From: Thermoanaerobacter sp049701115
GTDB taxonomy: Bacteria; Bacillota; Thermoanaerobacteria; Thermoanaerobacterales; Thermoanaerobacteraceae
Direction of reading: 5' to 3'
Length of the DNA stretch: 64,000 nt
Assembly (NCBI RefSeq): GCF_049701115.1
Contig: NZ_JBNATX010000003.1
Coordinates: 1-64,000 of the forward strand
Part shown: one piece after another, positions 50,022-58,573 of the stretch
Position numbering within the stretch: the stretch's first letter is position 1
Layout of the letters: each line of letters starts with the position of its first letter
Notes under the pieces: generated by a model
What the model was told of the DNA's origin: nothing
The model's database searches: none
Seen by the model: the letters and a program-made list of their open reading frames with translations, nothing else
Translations under genes and position numbers: made by a program

Positions 50022-50927
50022 CTACTTTGTCTCAACTTCTTTTTCCACTAATGGCATTTCTTCTATCCGCGAAAGTATCTCAAAAACGAAGTCCACACTT
50101 CCCATAGGCATCACGTGAATACCTGCAACCCTATCTTTTATCTCTTCAATGAATTCGACAGCTAGTCTCAATCCCTCTTCTTTTCCACCCTTTTCGAGTT
50201 TTTCTAATATCCTTTTAGGTATTTCTATCCCAGGTACTTTTTCTATCAACTTTAAAGCCATTTTATAGCTCTTCAATGGAAGAACGCCAACCAAAATAGG
50301 CACCTTTACTTCTTTTGCCTTATCTAAAAACTTAAAAAGAACTTCTTTATCATATACCGGCTGAGTCTGTATAAATTCTGCTCCTGCTTCCACCTTTTGA
50401 TAAAGTTTCTCTATAGCTTCTTTCCTTAGGTCATTAGGATTAGCGGTTGTTCCTGCACAAAAAGAAGTGGGAGAATCAATCTTATTTCCATTATAATCAA
50501 CGCCAGAATTCAAGGCCCTTATCATCCTTAAAAGCCCAATAGAATCTACATCGTATACGCCCTTTGCTTGAGGTGTATCTCCTAACAGAGGGCTATCCCC
50601 TGTTAATGCTAATATATTTCTGACTCCCAAGGCATAAGCCCCTAAAAGCTCTGATTGAAGCCCTATAAGATTTCTGTCTCTGCAAGTCAAATGAAAAATA
50701 GTTTCGATATTGAGATGATCTTGAAGTATGTGCGCAAGAGCAATGGGACTCATCCTCATGTTTGCCATCGGAGAATCGGTTATATTAATAGCGTCCACTA
50801 TCCCTTTTAACTTACGTGCTTCTTCTATAGCCTTGGTTACTTCAATCCCTTTTGGCGGAGAAATCTCCACGGTTATCACAAATTTCTTTTCTTTAAGTTT
50901 ATTACACAACCTATCATTTTTCAACAT
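50022..50927 (-). CDS. metF: 5,10-methylenetetrahydrofolate reductase MetF
   Basis: MetF supplies methyltetrahydrofolate for MetH. The flavoprotein barrel shows the N-terminal EISPPKG, the HLTCRDRN segment, ILALTGDSP, and EFIQTQPVYD, all diagnostic. The 301 residues form only the catalytic domain. It is the first gene of the riboswitch-controlled metF-metH operon. In acetogens MetF pairs with MetV, but no such partner is here, so a biosynthetic role is likelier. Confidence 0.97.
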   Translation of the reverse strand: MLKNDRLCNKLKEKKFVITVEISPPKGIEVTKAIEEARKLKGIVDAINITDSPMANMRMSPIALAHILQDHLNIETIFHLTCRDRNLIGLQSELLGAYALGVRNILALTGDSPLLGDTPQAKGVYDVDSIGLLRMIRALNSGVDYNGNKIDSPTSFCAGTTANPNDLRKEAIEKLYQKVEAGAEFIQTQPVYDKEVLFKFLDKAKEVKVPILVGVLPLKSYKMALKLIEKVPGIEIPKRILEKLEKGGKEEGLRLAVEFIEEIKDRVAGIHVMPMGSVDFVFEILSRIEEMPLVEKEVETK

Positions 50928-50950
50928 CTATGCCCCTCCTTTTTAAAAAT

Positions 50951-51088
50951 AAAAAAGTCCCTTCGCTAAAAGAAGAGACTCCAAGAATCTCTCATCTTTC
51001 AGCGAAACCGCTGCAGGAATTGGCACCATGCACTAAGGCTGGTTGCCGGGTTTCATCGGGCCAGTCCCTCCACCTCTCTTGATAAGAG
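50951..51088 (-). promoter_or_regulatory. SAM-I riboswitch (S-box) of metF-metH
   Basis: On the minus strand P1 is CTCTTATC (51081-51088) pairing with GATGAGAG (50989-50996), with the conserved core GAGGGACTGGCCCGATGAAA, CCCGGCAACC and a GGTGCCAATTCCTGC segment. Downstream AGTCTCTTC pairs with GAAGGGACT (50956-50980) followed by a T-run, forming the terminator. SAM binding should stabilise P1 and stop transcription of metF-metH. The gap 50928-51286 otherwise contains only promoter-like AT-rich DNA. Confidence 0.96.
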
Positions 51089-51286
51089 ATTTTAAAGTAT
51101 TAAATTGTTAAACTATTTAAACTATATGATACTATGGATTAACTCCTATGTCAATAGAAATTTTTTAGTCCTCTCTAAAGATTTTGCAGGCCTTTAACTT
51201 TTTTAAAATAAATCTGTAAATTTTTTATGTTATTTGCTATACTATGATTGTAAAGAATATAAATTTTCGAGAAAGGAATGTTTTTC

Positions 51287-51475
51287 ATGTTCTCATCTCT
51301 TATTTTTGGTATCCTTTCTATTGCATCAATTATACTTTACGGTTTAATCTGGTGGAAAATTTTTGATAAAACTGGTTATGGAGGAACATATGGCCTTTTG
51401 ATGTATATACCTATTGTGAATTTTATAATGCTTTTAGTATTAGCATTCACTGAGTGGCCCGTACATAAGATATAA
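51287..51475 (+). CDS. Small two-span membrane protein
   Basis: A 62-residue protein with two membrane helices (about 4-22 and 38-54) joined by a loop KIFDKTGYGGTYGLL. This pattern occurs in small DUF5684-like or signal-peptidase-associated membrane proteins of unknown function. The ATG at 51287 has AGAAAGGA nine bases upstream; an ATG three codons earlier overlaps that site. An extended -10 (TGCTATACT) lies upstream. Its product probably does not depend on the neighbouring riboswitch, which points the other way. Confidence 0.75.
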   Translation: MFSSLIFGILSIASIILYGLIWWKIFDKTGYGGTYGLLMYIPIVNFIMLLVLAFTEWPVHKI

Positions 51476-51526
51476 AAATTATTGAGCAATAACACTATTT
51501 TTATTTTTAATAGCTTGTGCAAGCCC

Positions 51527-51555
51527 TTGCATAACTAAAAGTTTAATATTATAAT
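51527..51555 (+). promoter_or_regulatory. Promoter of glgP
   Basis: TTGCAT (51527-51532) and TATAAT (51550-51555) are separated by 17 bases, about 35 bases before glgP. Confidence 0.75.
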
Positions 51556-51589
51556 ATACTTAACTACTGCACAAATAAGGAGGATCAAT

Positions 51590-53212
51590 ATGGAAAATAA
51601 AAAACTTCCGAGAGTAGCTTATTTTTGTATGGAATACGGCCTTGAGTCAAATTTCAAACTTTACGCTGGAGGTTTAGGTATTCTAGCAGGGGATTACCTT
51701 AAAGCTGCAAAAGAAATGAATCTCCCAGTAGTAGGAATAGGAATACTCTGGAAACAGGGCTATACTGAACAACACATTGGTGAAGATGGATATCCCTATG
51801 ATGCATACCGCAACTACACTCGAAATTATGACTTTTTGAAAGACACGGGAGTGAAAGTAAAAGTAAAAATAAGAAATAAAGATGTGTATTGCAAAGTATG
51901 GCTGGTAGACAGTTTTGATAACGCCCCTCTCTATCTTCTGGACACAGACATCCCCGAAAACGGCGACAGATGGATAACCGGACAGCTTTACGGCTGGTTT
52001 GGTGAGGAAAGGGTTGCACAAGAAATCGTACTGGGAATTGGTGGTGTAAGAGCTTTAAGAGCTTTAGGAATAGATGTAGACATATATCATTTCAACGAAG
52101 GTCATGCTGCATTAGCAGGAATCGAACTCATAAGAGAAAAAATGGAAAACGAAGGGCTAACTTTTGAAGAAGCCTGGGAAGCGACTCGCAGGGAAATAGT
52201 ATTTACTACTCATACTCCTGTAAAAGAGGGGAACGAATCCCACGACCTAGAACTTTTAATGTACATGGGTGCCAACAACGGGCTTACTATAGAACAGATG
52301 GCTCAAATCGGTGGAGTGCCTTTTAATATGACGGTGGCTGGATTAAGGCTTTCTAAAATTGCAAACGGCGTATCCAAGCTACATGGTCAGACCGCCAATA
52401 AAATGTGGGAGCATATAGAAAATAAAGCGCCAATAATCTCCATAACCAATGGAATCCATAGAGGTACCTGGGTAGACGAAAGAATTATAGAAGCCTACAA
52501 AAAAGGTTCTGGACTTTTAGAAACCCATAACCTTCTTAAAAAAGAATTAATAGACTTCGTATATAAAAAAACAGGAGTAAAATTGGATGCAAATAAACTT
52601 CTCATAGGCTTTTCACGAAGAGCAGCTCCTTATAAAAGAAGTGATTTAATCTTTACGAATGAAGAAATTATAGGGAAATATTTAAAAGAAAAAGACATAC
52701 AAATAGTATTTTCCGGAAAGGGCCATCCGCTGGATGATGTAGGAAAAGAAATCGTGGCAAGAATAGTATCCATGGCAAAAAAATATCCTGACAGTGTAGT
52801 ATTTTTGGAAGACTATGACATGACCATTGGCAAGATGTTGACAAGAGGAGCAGATGTATGGCTAAACAATCCAAGAAGGCCTCTTGAAGCAAGCGGAACT
52901 TCTGGCATGAAGGCAGCGATGAATGGAGTTTTAAACTTGAGCATTCTTGATGGTTGGTGGCCAGAAGCCTGCATTGATGGAGTAAATGGCTGGCAATTTG
53001 GAGATGGGTTTGAATCAGATAACTTTGAAGAACTTGATAAGCACGATGCAGAAGCTCTATATGATGTGCTTCTCAATAAAGTAGTACCCACTTACTACAA
53101 CGATAAGAAAAAATGGGAAGAAATGATGAAAGAAAGCATAAGAACTACTTTTGAAGCCTTTTCTGCAAATAGAATGCTTCAAGAATATTATGACCTTATG
53201 TATACCAAATAA
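51590..53212 (+). CDS. glgP: Alpha-glucan phosphorylase, short thermophile type (GT35)
   Basis: The enzyme releases glucose 1-phosphate from glycogen, starch or maltodextrins. The pyridoxal-phosphate lysine is in ASGTSGMKAAMNG, and the N-terminal VAYFCMEYGLESNFKLYAGGLGILAGDYLKAA is diagnostic for the short group. At 540 residues it lacks the extra N-terminal regulatory region of the roughly 800-residue enzymes, as known for thermophilic relatives. An AGGAGG site precedes the ATG. It is a single gene with a terminator, convergent to pgi, and fits with the glucoamylase in a starch-using pathway. Confidence 0.95.
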   Translation: MENKKLPRVAYFCMEYGLESNFKLYAGGLGILAGDYLKAAKEMNLPVVGIGILWKQGYTEQHIGEDGYPYDAYRNYTRNYDFLKDTGVKVKVKIRNKDVYCKVWLVDSFDNAPLYLLDTDIPENGDRWITGQLYGWFGEERVAQEIVLGIGGVRALRALGIDVDIYHFNEGHAALAGIELIREKMENEGLTFEEAWEATRREIVFTTHTPVKEGNESHDLELLMYMGANNGLTIEQMAQIGGVPFNMTVAGLRLSKIANGVSKLHGQTANKMWEHIENKAPIISITNGIHRGTWVDERIIEAYKKGSGLLETHNLLKKELIDFVYKKTGVKLDANKLLIGFSRRAAPYKRSDLIFTNEEIIGKYLKEKDIQIVFSGKGHPLDDVGKEIVARIVSMAKKYPDSVVFLEDYDMTIGKMLTRGADVWLNNPRRPLEASGTSGMKAAMNGVLNLSILDGWWPEACIDGVNGWQFGDGFESDNFEELDKHDAEALYDVLLNKVVPTYYNDKKKWEEMMKESIRTTFEAFSANRMLQEYYDLMYTK

Positions 53213-53240
53213 AAAGTCCGGGTGAGTACCCGGACTTTTT
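53211..53240. terminator. Bidirectional terminator between glgP and pgi
   Basis: AAAAAGTCCGGGT pairs with ACCCGGACTTTTT across four bases. A/T runs on both sides let it serve the convergent glgP and pgi genes. Confidence 0.92.
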
Positions 53241-53241
53241 A

Positions 53242-54597
53242 CTATCCCCTCAATCTTTTTTCTAACTCTTCCCTTTCTTTTTCAAATCCAGGTCTTCCTA
53301 AAAGCGCAAACATGTTTTTCTTATAGGCTTCTACTCCCGGCTGGTCAAAAGGATTAACGCCATTTAGGTATCCACTTATTGCACAAGCCATTTCAAAGAA
53401 GTAAACTAAATTTCCAAAGTAGAAAGGCGTTATTTCCGGAATGTTAACTACTAAATTGGGCACTCCTCCGTCTGTATGAGCAAGAAGCGTCCCCTCAAAA
53501 GCTTTTTTGTTTACAAAATCTATCGTCTTCCCTGCCAGGAAGTTAAGCCCATCTATGTTGTCTCTATCTTCTTTTATGAGGATATCTTTCGCAGGTTTCT
53601 CCACATTTAATACAGTTTCAAATATGTTCCTGCTGCCTTCTTGTATGAATTGTCCCATAGAATGAAGGTCAGTAGTAAAATCTACAGAAGCAGGGTAAAT
53701 TCCCTTTTGGTCTTTCCCCTCGCTTTCGCCAAATAACTGTTTCCACCATTCAGCAAAATAGTGAAGCCTTGGTTCGTAATTCACTAATATTTCTATGACT
53801 TTCCCTTTTCTGTAAAGAATGTTTCTCAAAATAGCATACTGCATGCTTATATTCTCATTTAAATCTTCCTTTGTATATACAGTTGAAGCTTCGTACGCTC
53901 CTTCCATCATTTCGTCTATATTTATACCCGCTACTGCTATAGGCAAAAGTCCTACTGCGGTGAGTACAGAATACCTTCCTCCTACATCATCAGGTATCAC
54001 AAAAGTCTCATACCCTTCGGAATCAGCTAATTTTTTCAAAGCACCTTTTTCTTTGTCTGTAGTAACATATATTCTAGACCTGGCCTTATCTTTGCCGTAT
54101 TTCTTCTCCATAAAATCTCTAAATACTCTAAAAGCTATTGCAGGTTCTGTTGTCGTGCCAGATTTAGATATTACATTTATAGAAACTTCTTTTCCTTCTA
54201 TGAGTTCAAGTAAGTCACTTAAATATGTAGAACTTATGCTGTTTCCAGCAAAATAAATCTCCGGCGTCTTCCTCTTACTTTTTGGCAATAAATTATAAAA
54301 GGAATGAGAAAGCATTTCAATTGCCGCTCTTGCCCCTAAATAAGAACCACCTATACCTATAACTACAAACACATCAGAATCTGATTGAATCTTTTCTGCT
54401 GCTTTTTTTATGCGTTCAAACTCTGATTTATCATAATCTTTGGGAAGACTTACCCATCCTAAAAAGTCATTTCCTTGAGCATTTTTATTAAGTACCATCT
54501 CAAGAGATAACTTTGCATGCCTTTCCATATATTCAATTTCCTTTTCACTTACAAATTGCAATGTTTTTGAATAATCAAAACCTATCAATTTCCTCAT
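53242..54597 (-). CDS. pgi: Glucose-6-phosphate isomerase
   Basis: Pgi interconverts glucose 6-phosphate and fructose 6-phosphate. The family signatures GIGGSYLGARAA, NVISKSGTTTEPA and the catalytic segments around GQFIQEGSR and QPGVEAYKK are all present over 451 residues, the size of the Bacillus/thermophile type. An AGGT site precedes the ATG. It has its own promoter and terminator. It links phosphorylase product to the cggR glycolytic operon. Confidence 0.98.
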   Translation of the reverse strand: MRKLIGFDYSKTLQFVSEKEIEYMERHAKLSLEMVLNKNAQGNDFLGWVSLPKDYDKSEFERIKKAAEKIQSDSDVFVVIGIGGSYLGARAAIEMLSHSFYNLLPKSKRKTPEIYFAGNSISSTYLSDLLELIEGKEVSINVISKSGTTTEPAIAFRVFRDFMEKKYGKDKARSRIYVTTDKEKGALKKLADSEGYETFVIPDDVGGRYSVLTAVGLLPIAVAGINIDEMMEGAYEASTVYTKEDLNENISMQYAILRNILYRKGKVIEILVNYEPRLHYFAEWWKQLFGESEGKDQKGIYPASVDFTTDLHSMGQFIQEGSRNIFETVLNVEKPAKDILIKEDRDNIDGLNFLAGKTIDFVNKKAFEGTLLAHTDGGVPNLVVNIPEITPFYFGNLVYFFEMACAISGYLNGVNPFDQPGVEAYKKNMFALLGRPGFEKEREELEKRLRG

Positions 54598-54628
54598 ATG
54601 TAAACCTCCATTCTTTATTTACATACTT

Positions 54629-54657
54629 ATTTTATACCATAAATCTATGTTGTTCAA
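54629..54657 (-). promoter_or_regulatory. Promoter of pgi
   Basis: On the minus strand TTGAAC (54652-54657) and TAAAAT (54629-54634) are 17 bases apart, just upstream of pgi. Confidence 0.65.
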
Positions 54658-54726
54658 GTTTTTCAAAAGTATGTATAAGTTTACTTAGCTTTATTTTTAC
54701 ATACCCATAAATTTCTGTCAATCTTT

Positions 54727-54754
54727 TTGGAATTTTTACTTTATGGGATATAAT
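54727..54754 (+). promoter_or_regulatory. Promoter of nitroreductase-pepT
   Basis: TTGGAA (54727-54732) and TATAAT (54749-54754) are separated by 16 bases, followed by an AGGAGGAGGTG ribosome site. Confidence 0.65.
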
Positions 54755-54773
54755 ATAAGGAGGAGGTGCAATT

Positions 54774-55271
54774 ATGGAGGCTTTAGAAGTTTTAAAAAAG
54801 AGGAGAAGCATAAGAAAATACATTGATAAACCCATCCCAAAAGAAATTTTAGAAGATATCATAGACTGTGCAAGACTTGCCCCTAGTGGAAATAATGCTC
54901 AGCCATGGCACTTCATTGTCATAACAGACAAAGAAAAGCTCAAATTCATATCAGAAAAAACAACCTACGGAGATTTTATCAAAGATGCAGCAGCCTGTGT
55001 GATAGTATACTGCGAAAAAGACAATAAACATCATTTAGAAGACGGTTCCGCTGCTACGCAAAACATACTACTTGCAGCCACTGCCTATGGAATAGGTTCT
55101 TGCTGGGTAGCAGGTTATAATAGAAGTTATGAAAAGGAAATAAATGAATACTTAAACGTGCCTGATAATCTCCGCATGATATCAATAATATCGCTCGGTT
55201 ACCCTGCTGAAGATCCACAACCCAAATACAAAAAAGACCTTTCTGAAGTTTTACACTGGGAAAAATTTTAA
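54774..55271 (+). CDS. Nitroreductase-family flavoprotein
   Basis: A 165-residue FMN-binding nitroreductase-like oxidoreductase. The N-terminal RRSIRKYIDKPIPKEILEDI and LAPSGNNAQPWHFIVI are typical, as is the C-terminal IISLGYPAEDP. It may reduce nitro compounds, quinones or flavins with NAD(P)H. It is followed after 18 bases by pepT and shares its promoter. The exact electron acceptor is unknown. Confidence 0.94.
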   Translation: MEALEVLKKRRSIRKYIDKPIPKEILEDIIDCARLAPSGNNAQPWHFIVITDKEKLKFISEKTTYGDFIKDAAACVIVYCEKDNKHHLEDGSAATQNILLAATAYGIGSCWVAGYNRSYEKEINEYLNVPDNLRMISIISLGYPAEDPQPKYKKDLSEVLHWEKF

Positions 55272-55289
55272 GAGAAAGAGGGGGTAAAA

Positions 55290-56519
55290 TTGTCAAAAGT
55301 AGTTGAACGTTTTTTGAGATATGTAAAATACCACACAACTTCAGATGAAAATTCCAACACTTTCCCGAGTACAGAAGGACAGCTTATCTTTGCAAGAGAA
55401 CTGGCAAAAGAATTAAAAGAATTAGGACTATCTGAGGTAGAGGTAGACGAAAATGGATACGTCACAGCACTGCTTCCTGCCAACACAGATAAAAAAATCC
55501 CTACAATAGGTTTTATAGCTCATATGGATACAAGCCCTGACATGTGCGGTAAAGACGTAAAACCGCAAATAATTGAAAATTATGACGGAAATGACATAGT
55601 GCTAAACAAAGAAAAGGGCATAATCCTCTCTCCCAGTGAATTCCCCGAATTGAAAAACTACATAGGAAAGACATTGATAACAACAGATGGCACTACCCTT
55701 TTGGGGGCTGACGACAAAGCTGGAATAGCAGAGATAATCACCGCAATTGAGTATTTGATAAATCACCCGGAAATAGAACATGGCAATGTAAAAATTGCCT
55801 TTACTCCTGACGAAGAAATTGGAAGAGGAGTAGACAAATTCAACGTAAAAAAATTCGGCTGCGATTTTGCCTACACTGTAGACGGAGGAGAACTTGGCAC
55901 TATAGAGTACGAAAATTTCAATGCTGCTAGCGCCAAAATAAAGATACACGGCAGAAACGTTCATCCTGGAACCGCAAAAGGCAAAATGAAAAATTCCATT
56001 TTAATAGGAATAGAGCTTCAAAACATGCTGCCAGAACTAGAAAGACCTGAACACACAGAAGGATATCAGGGCTTCTACCACTTAAATAACTTTCAAGGCA
56101 CTGTAGAAGAAACATCAATGTATTACATCATAAGAGATTTTGACAAACGGACTTTTTCAGATAAAAAGGAATACATAAAAAGGGTAGTAGAAACTCTAAA
56201 TAAAAAATATGGTGAAGGTACAGTAGAGCTGGAACTTAAAGACCAGTATTATAACATGAGAGAAGTTATAGAAAAGCACATGCACATAGTAGAAACTGCC
56301 ATGGAAGCAATGAGGTCTCTAGGGATAGAACCAAAGGTAGTACCAATAAGAGGAGGAACTGACGGAGCACGACTGAGTTTTATGGGACTTCCTACGCCCA
56401 ACCTCTTTACAGGAGGCCATAATTTCCATGGTAAATACGAATTTATACCTGTAGAATCGATGAAAAAAGCTGTGGAAGTTATAGTAAAAATCATAGAACT
56501 TTATGGAAAAAAAGAATAG
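55290..56519 (+). CDS. pepT: Peptidase T (tripeptidase)
   Basis: PepT removes the N-terminal residue from tripeptides. The M20 zinc ligands are visible in GFIAHMDTSPD, GADDKAGIAEI, TPDEEIGRG and TVDGGELG, and the C-terminal NLFTGGHNFHGKYEFI supplies the last histidine. The 409 residues are normal. A GGGGG-type site lies upstream; the start codon is probably TTG or GTG-like at 55290. It is co-transcribed with the nitroreductase. Its stop codon lies in one copy of a 17-base direct repeat. Confidence 0.95.
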   Translation: MSKVVERFLRYVKYHTTSDENSNTFPSTEGQLIFARELAKELKELGLSEVEVDENGYVTALLPANTDKKIPTIGFIAHMDTSPDMCGKDVKPQIIENYDGNDIVLNKEKGIILSPSEFPELKNYIGKTLITTDGTTLLGADDKAGIAEIITAIEYLINHPEIEHGNVKIAFTPDEEIGRGVDKFNVKKFGCDFAYTVDGGELGTIEYENFNAASAKIKIHGRNVHPGTAKGKMKNSILIGIELQNMLPELERPEHTEGYQGFYHLNNFQGTVEETSMYYIIRDFDKRTFSDKKEYIKRVVETLNKKYGEGTVELELKDQYYNMREVIEKHMHIVETAMEAMRSLGIEPKVVPIRGGTDGARLSFMGLPTPNLFTGGHNFHGKYEFIPVESMKKAVEVIVKIIELYGKKE

Positions 56520-56565
56520 CTTATTTGTTATCTTTTGTTTTGTTAGTAAAGTTTTCCTTAATTTT

Positions 56566-56620
56566 AAGTGGCATTTTGTGTTAATGCTTGTAAATCGCAT
56601 TTACACACAAAATGCCACTT
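56566..56620. repeat. Dispersed long inverted repeat, copy B
   Basis: The left arm begins AAGTGGCATTTTGTGT and the right arm ends ACACAAAATGCCACTT, with the loop TTGTAAATC. It matches copy A over almost the whole stem while the loop differs. It lies between convergent pepT and the hydrolase gene, followed by CTTTATTTTG, so it may act as a terminator. Confidence 0.85.
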
Positions 56621-56656
56621 CTTTATTTTGTCAACCAACTGAAGATAGCTTATTTG

Positions 56657-57433
56657 CTATCCTTTTAGTTGCTCCTCAAAAAATTTTACAGATTCTTCTA
56701 TTGCCTTCCTTTCCCACTCGAGATTTTTAAAGGTATGGTCTGCTCCCTCTATAGCTACTCGGAAAGCAAGATCGCCATATACCTCTTTTAATATCTTATC
56801 GGAAACACTAAATTCTACCGCCTCATCCTTAGTCCCATGGACTATCAACACTTTTTTATCATATCCTTTGGACATTTTAAAAATATCATATAAAGCTATA
56901 TCCTCTACAAAATCTCTACTGAGTTTTAGCCCACCTATGTCAACATATCCTAGACTTTCCATGATTGCTCCATACTGCCTTGCTCCCTCTGCCATTATGA
57001 GCTCCGGCATATTAAAAGCAGGTGCCCATAAGACTAGCGCCTTAATATCCTCCTTCTTCTCTTTAGCTATTATACCTGCTATAGCTCCTCCCATACTGAG
57101 TCCCAAAAGACCTATTCTTTCTACATCCGTAGTCGGCTGCCTTTTAACGAAATCTAAAATCTGTCGTGCATCCTCTAATTCACCGCTAAAGGTCATTTCA
57201 CTAAAATCTCCATCGCTTTCCCCTGAACCGTAAAAGTCAAATCTCACACTGCCTATTCCCGCTTTTTCCAAAGCTCTGGACATTTTTACAAAAATAAAAT
57301 GAGACTCTACCTTATTTCCTGTAAAACCGTGAAACATAACTACCATAGGAACTTTTTCGCGAGCTTCGTCAGGTAAATGCAACATACCTCTTAACGTTTT
57401 GCCATCGTATGTGAATTCGACAGCCTTCTGCAT
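56657..57433 (-). CDS. Alpha/beta hydrolase (esterase/peptidase-like)
   Basis: A 258-residue alpha/beta hydrolase. The catalytic serine is in GLSMGGAIA, the aspartate in VHGTKDEAV and the histidine in EGADHTFKN; the oxyanion motif is MFHGFTGNK. It resembles cinnamoyl-esterase-like or acyl-peptide hydrolases of clostridia and thermophiles. The ATG at 57431-57433 has GGGGGGTG upstream. Substrate range cannot be predicted. Its stop codon lies in the second copy of the direct repeat flanking copy B. Confidence 0.92.
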   Translation of the reverse strand: MQKAVEFTYDGKTLRGMLHLPDEAREKVPMVVMFHGFTGNKVESHFIFVKMSRALEKAGIGSVRFDFYGSGESDGDFSEMTFSGELEDARQILDFVKRQPTTDVERIGLLGLSMGGAIAGIIAKEKKEDIKALVLWAPAFNMPELIMAEGARQYGAIMESLGYVDIGGLKLSRDFVEDIALYDIFKMSKGYDKKVLIVHGTKDEAVEFSVSDKILKEVYGDLAFRVAIEGADHTFKNLEWERKAIEESVKFFEEQLKG

Positions 57434-57501
57434 AGTATCACCCCCCAAGAAATTGGCAACTTAGTTAACTCAATTATACTACATATAAGAAAACTTTTCC
57501 A

Positions 57502-58404
57502 CTAACCCTTCGTTTTTTCCCTTACTATATCTCCTTCCACTAAGTGACTGCATAAAAGAGGAGAATTAATATCAAAATTTTTTACATTTTTTCTTATCGC
57601 TTCTCTACTTGAATTGGCATAACAGTATATGCATCCGTGAAGGCATGTATCGTAAGTTCCTATGTCAACACTTTCATCGCATCCACAAAATTTTCTCTGG
57701 TTTTTATCCTTTTTAACCTGTAATTTTTTCCCTGATATTCTCTCAATGAGAGATTTATCCACACATTTTGCAGGAAAAACTCCAAAAGGAGAAAGGTCTT
57801 CCTCTTCAGCACATACTTCTATTTTAATTCCATTTTCCTTGGCTATTTCATAAAATTTTGAAGCGACTTCTATCTTCTCCTCCCTACTTATGGGATGTGC
57901 TCCTATTTTTCTTAAATTTTTTTCTATTTTAGAGTAAAAAGTTACAAAACTTATTATGCACTTTTCCGTAAAGTCGGCTAAATGAGAGGTTAGCCATTTA
58001 AAGCTATCTACATGATATTTGATATCAAATTCCGGAGTAAGTATTATTGGGTCATAGCGCCATATCACTCTTTCTTTACCTATTGTTTTAGAAAGATTTT
58101 GAAAAATTTTTATAACTAAATCTTTGTCCGTGACATTTCTTTCAATTGCCTTATCGTATGGATTTAAAGTAAACAAAAAATAGTAAGGATATTCCTCAAG
58201 GAGATACAGTTTTTTCATCATTTCCGCAGGATTTTTTGTCCAAAATACAAAACCCTCCACCCAATTCTTTGTCAGAGGAACTTTTGTCACTTGGTGAAAA
58301 TTAAAAGGATTCCTTACCATAACAAAACCTTTTTCAAGTCTTTTAAAAAACCATTCACTATAAAAAGCTGGTATATCAGTCCTTCTGCTAGCACTTACTA
58401 TCAT
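57502..58404 (-). CDS. DUF1848 family protein
   Basis: A 300-residue DUF1848 protein. The family begins MIVSASRRTDIPAFYSEWF and shows FVFWTKNPAEM and a C-terminal cysteine group CGCDESVDIGTYDTCLHGCIYCYAN, which looks able to bind an iron-sulfur cluster in a radical-SAM-like way (CLHGCIYC). Its function is not known. It is preceded by a consensus promoter and is divergent from the MATE gene. Neighbours give no clear clue. Confidence 0.88.
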   Translation of the reverse strand: MIVSASRRTDIPAFYSEWFFKRLEKGFVMVRNPFNFHQVTKVPLTKNWVEGFVFWTKNPAEMMKKLYLLEEYPYYFLFTLNPYDKAIERNVTDKDLVIKIFQNLSKTIGKERVIWRYDPIILTPEFDIKYHVDSFKWLTSHLADFTEKCIISFVTFYSKIEKNLRKIGAHPISREEKIEVASKFYEIAKENGIKIEVCAEEEDLSPFGVFPAKCVDKSLIERISGKKLQVKKDKNQRKFCGCDESVDIGTYDTCLHGCIYCYANSSREAIRKNVKNFDINSPLLCSHLVEGDIVREKTKG

Positions 58405-58448
58405 ACTTTCCCTCTTCTCACATACTCATGCTTTTTATCAGCACTTTA

Positions 58449-58477
58449 ACTTTATCACTGATGTTTTATTATGTCAA
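58449..58477 (-). promoter_or_regulatory. Promoter of the DUF1848 gene
   Basis: On the minus strand TTGACA (58472-58477) and TAAAGT (58449-58454) are separated by 17 bases. The MATE gene on the other strand has an extended -10 TGTTATAAT at 58490-58498. Confidence 0.75.
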
Positions 58478-58573
58478 TAAAAGTGCATGTGTTATAATAC
58501 TGTTAGTGCAATTTTTGAACTATACATAAAACAGCGTTAAAGCTTGCTTTGTACTAGTTTCAGGGGGTGTTAT

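Noticed and set aside
51002..51060. Possible sigma-54 promoter (TGGCAC) in the metF leader
   Set aside because: TGGCAC is part of the conserved riboswitch core on the other strand and no TTGC follows at the right distance.
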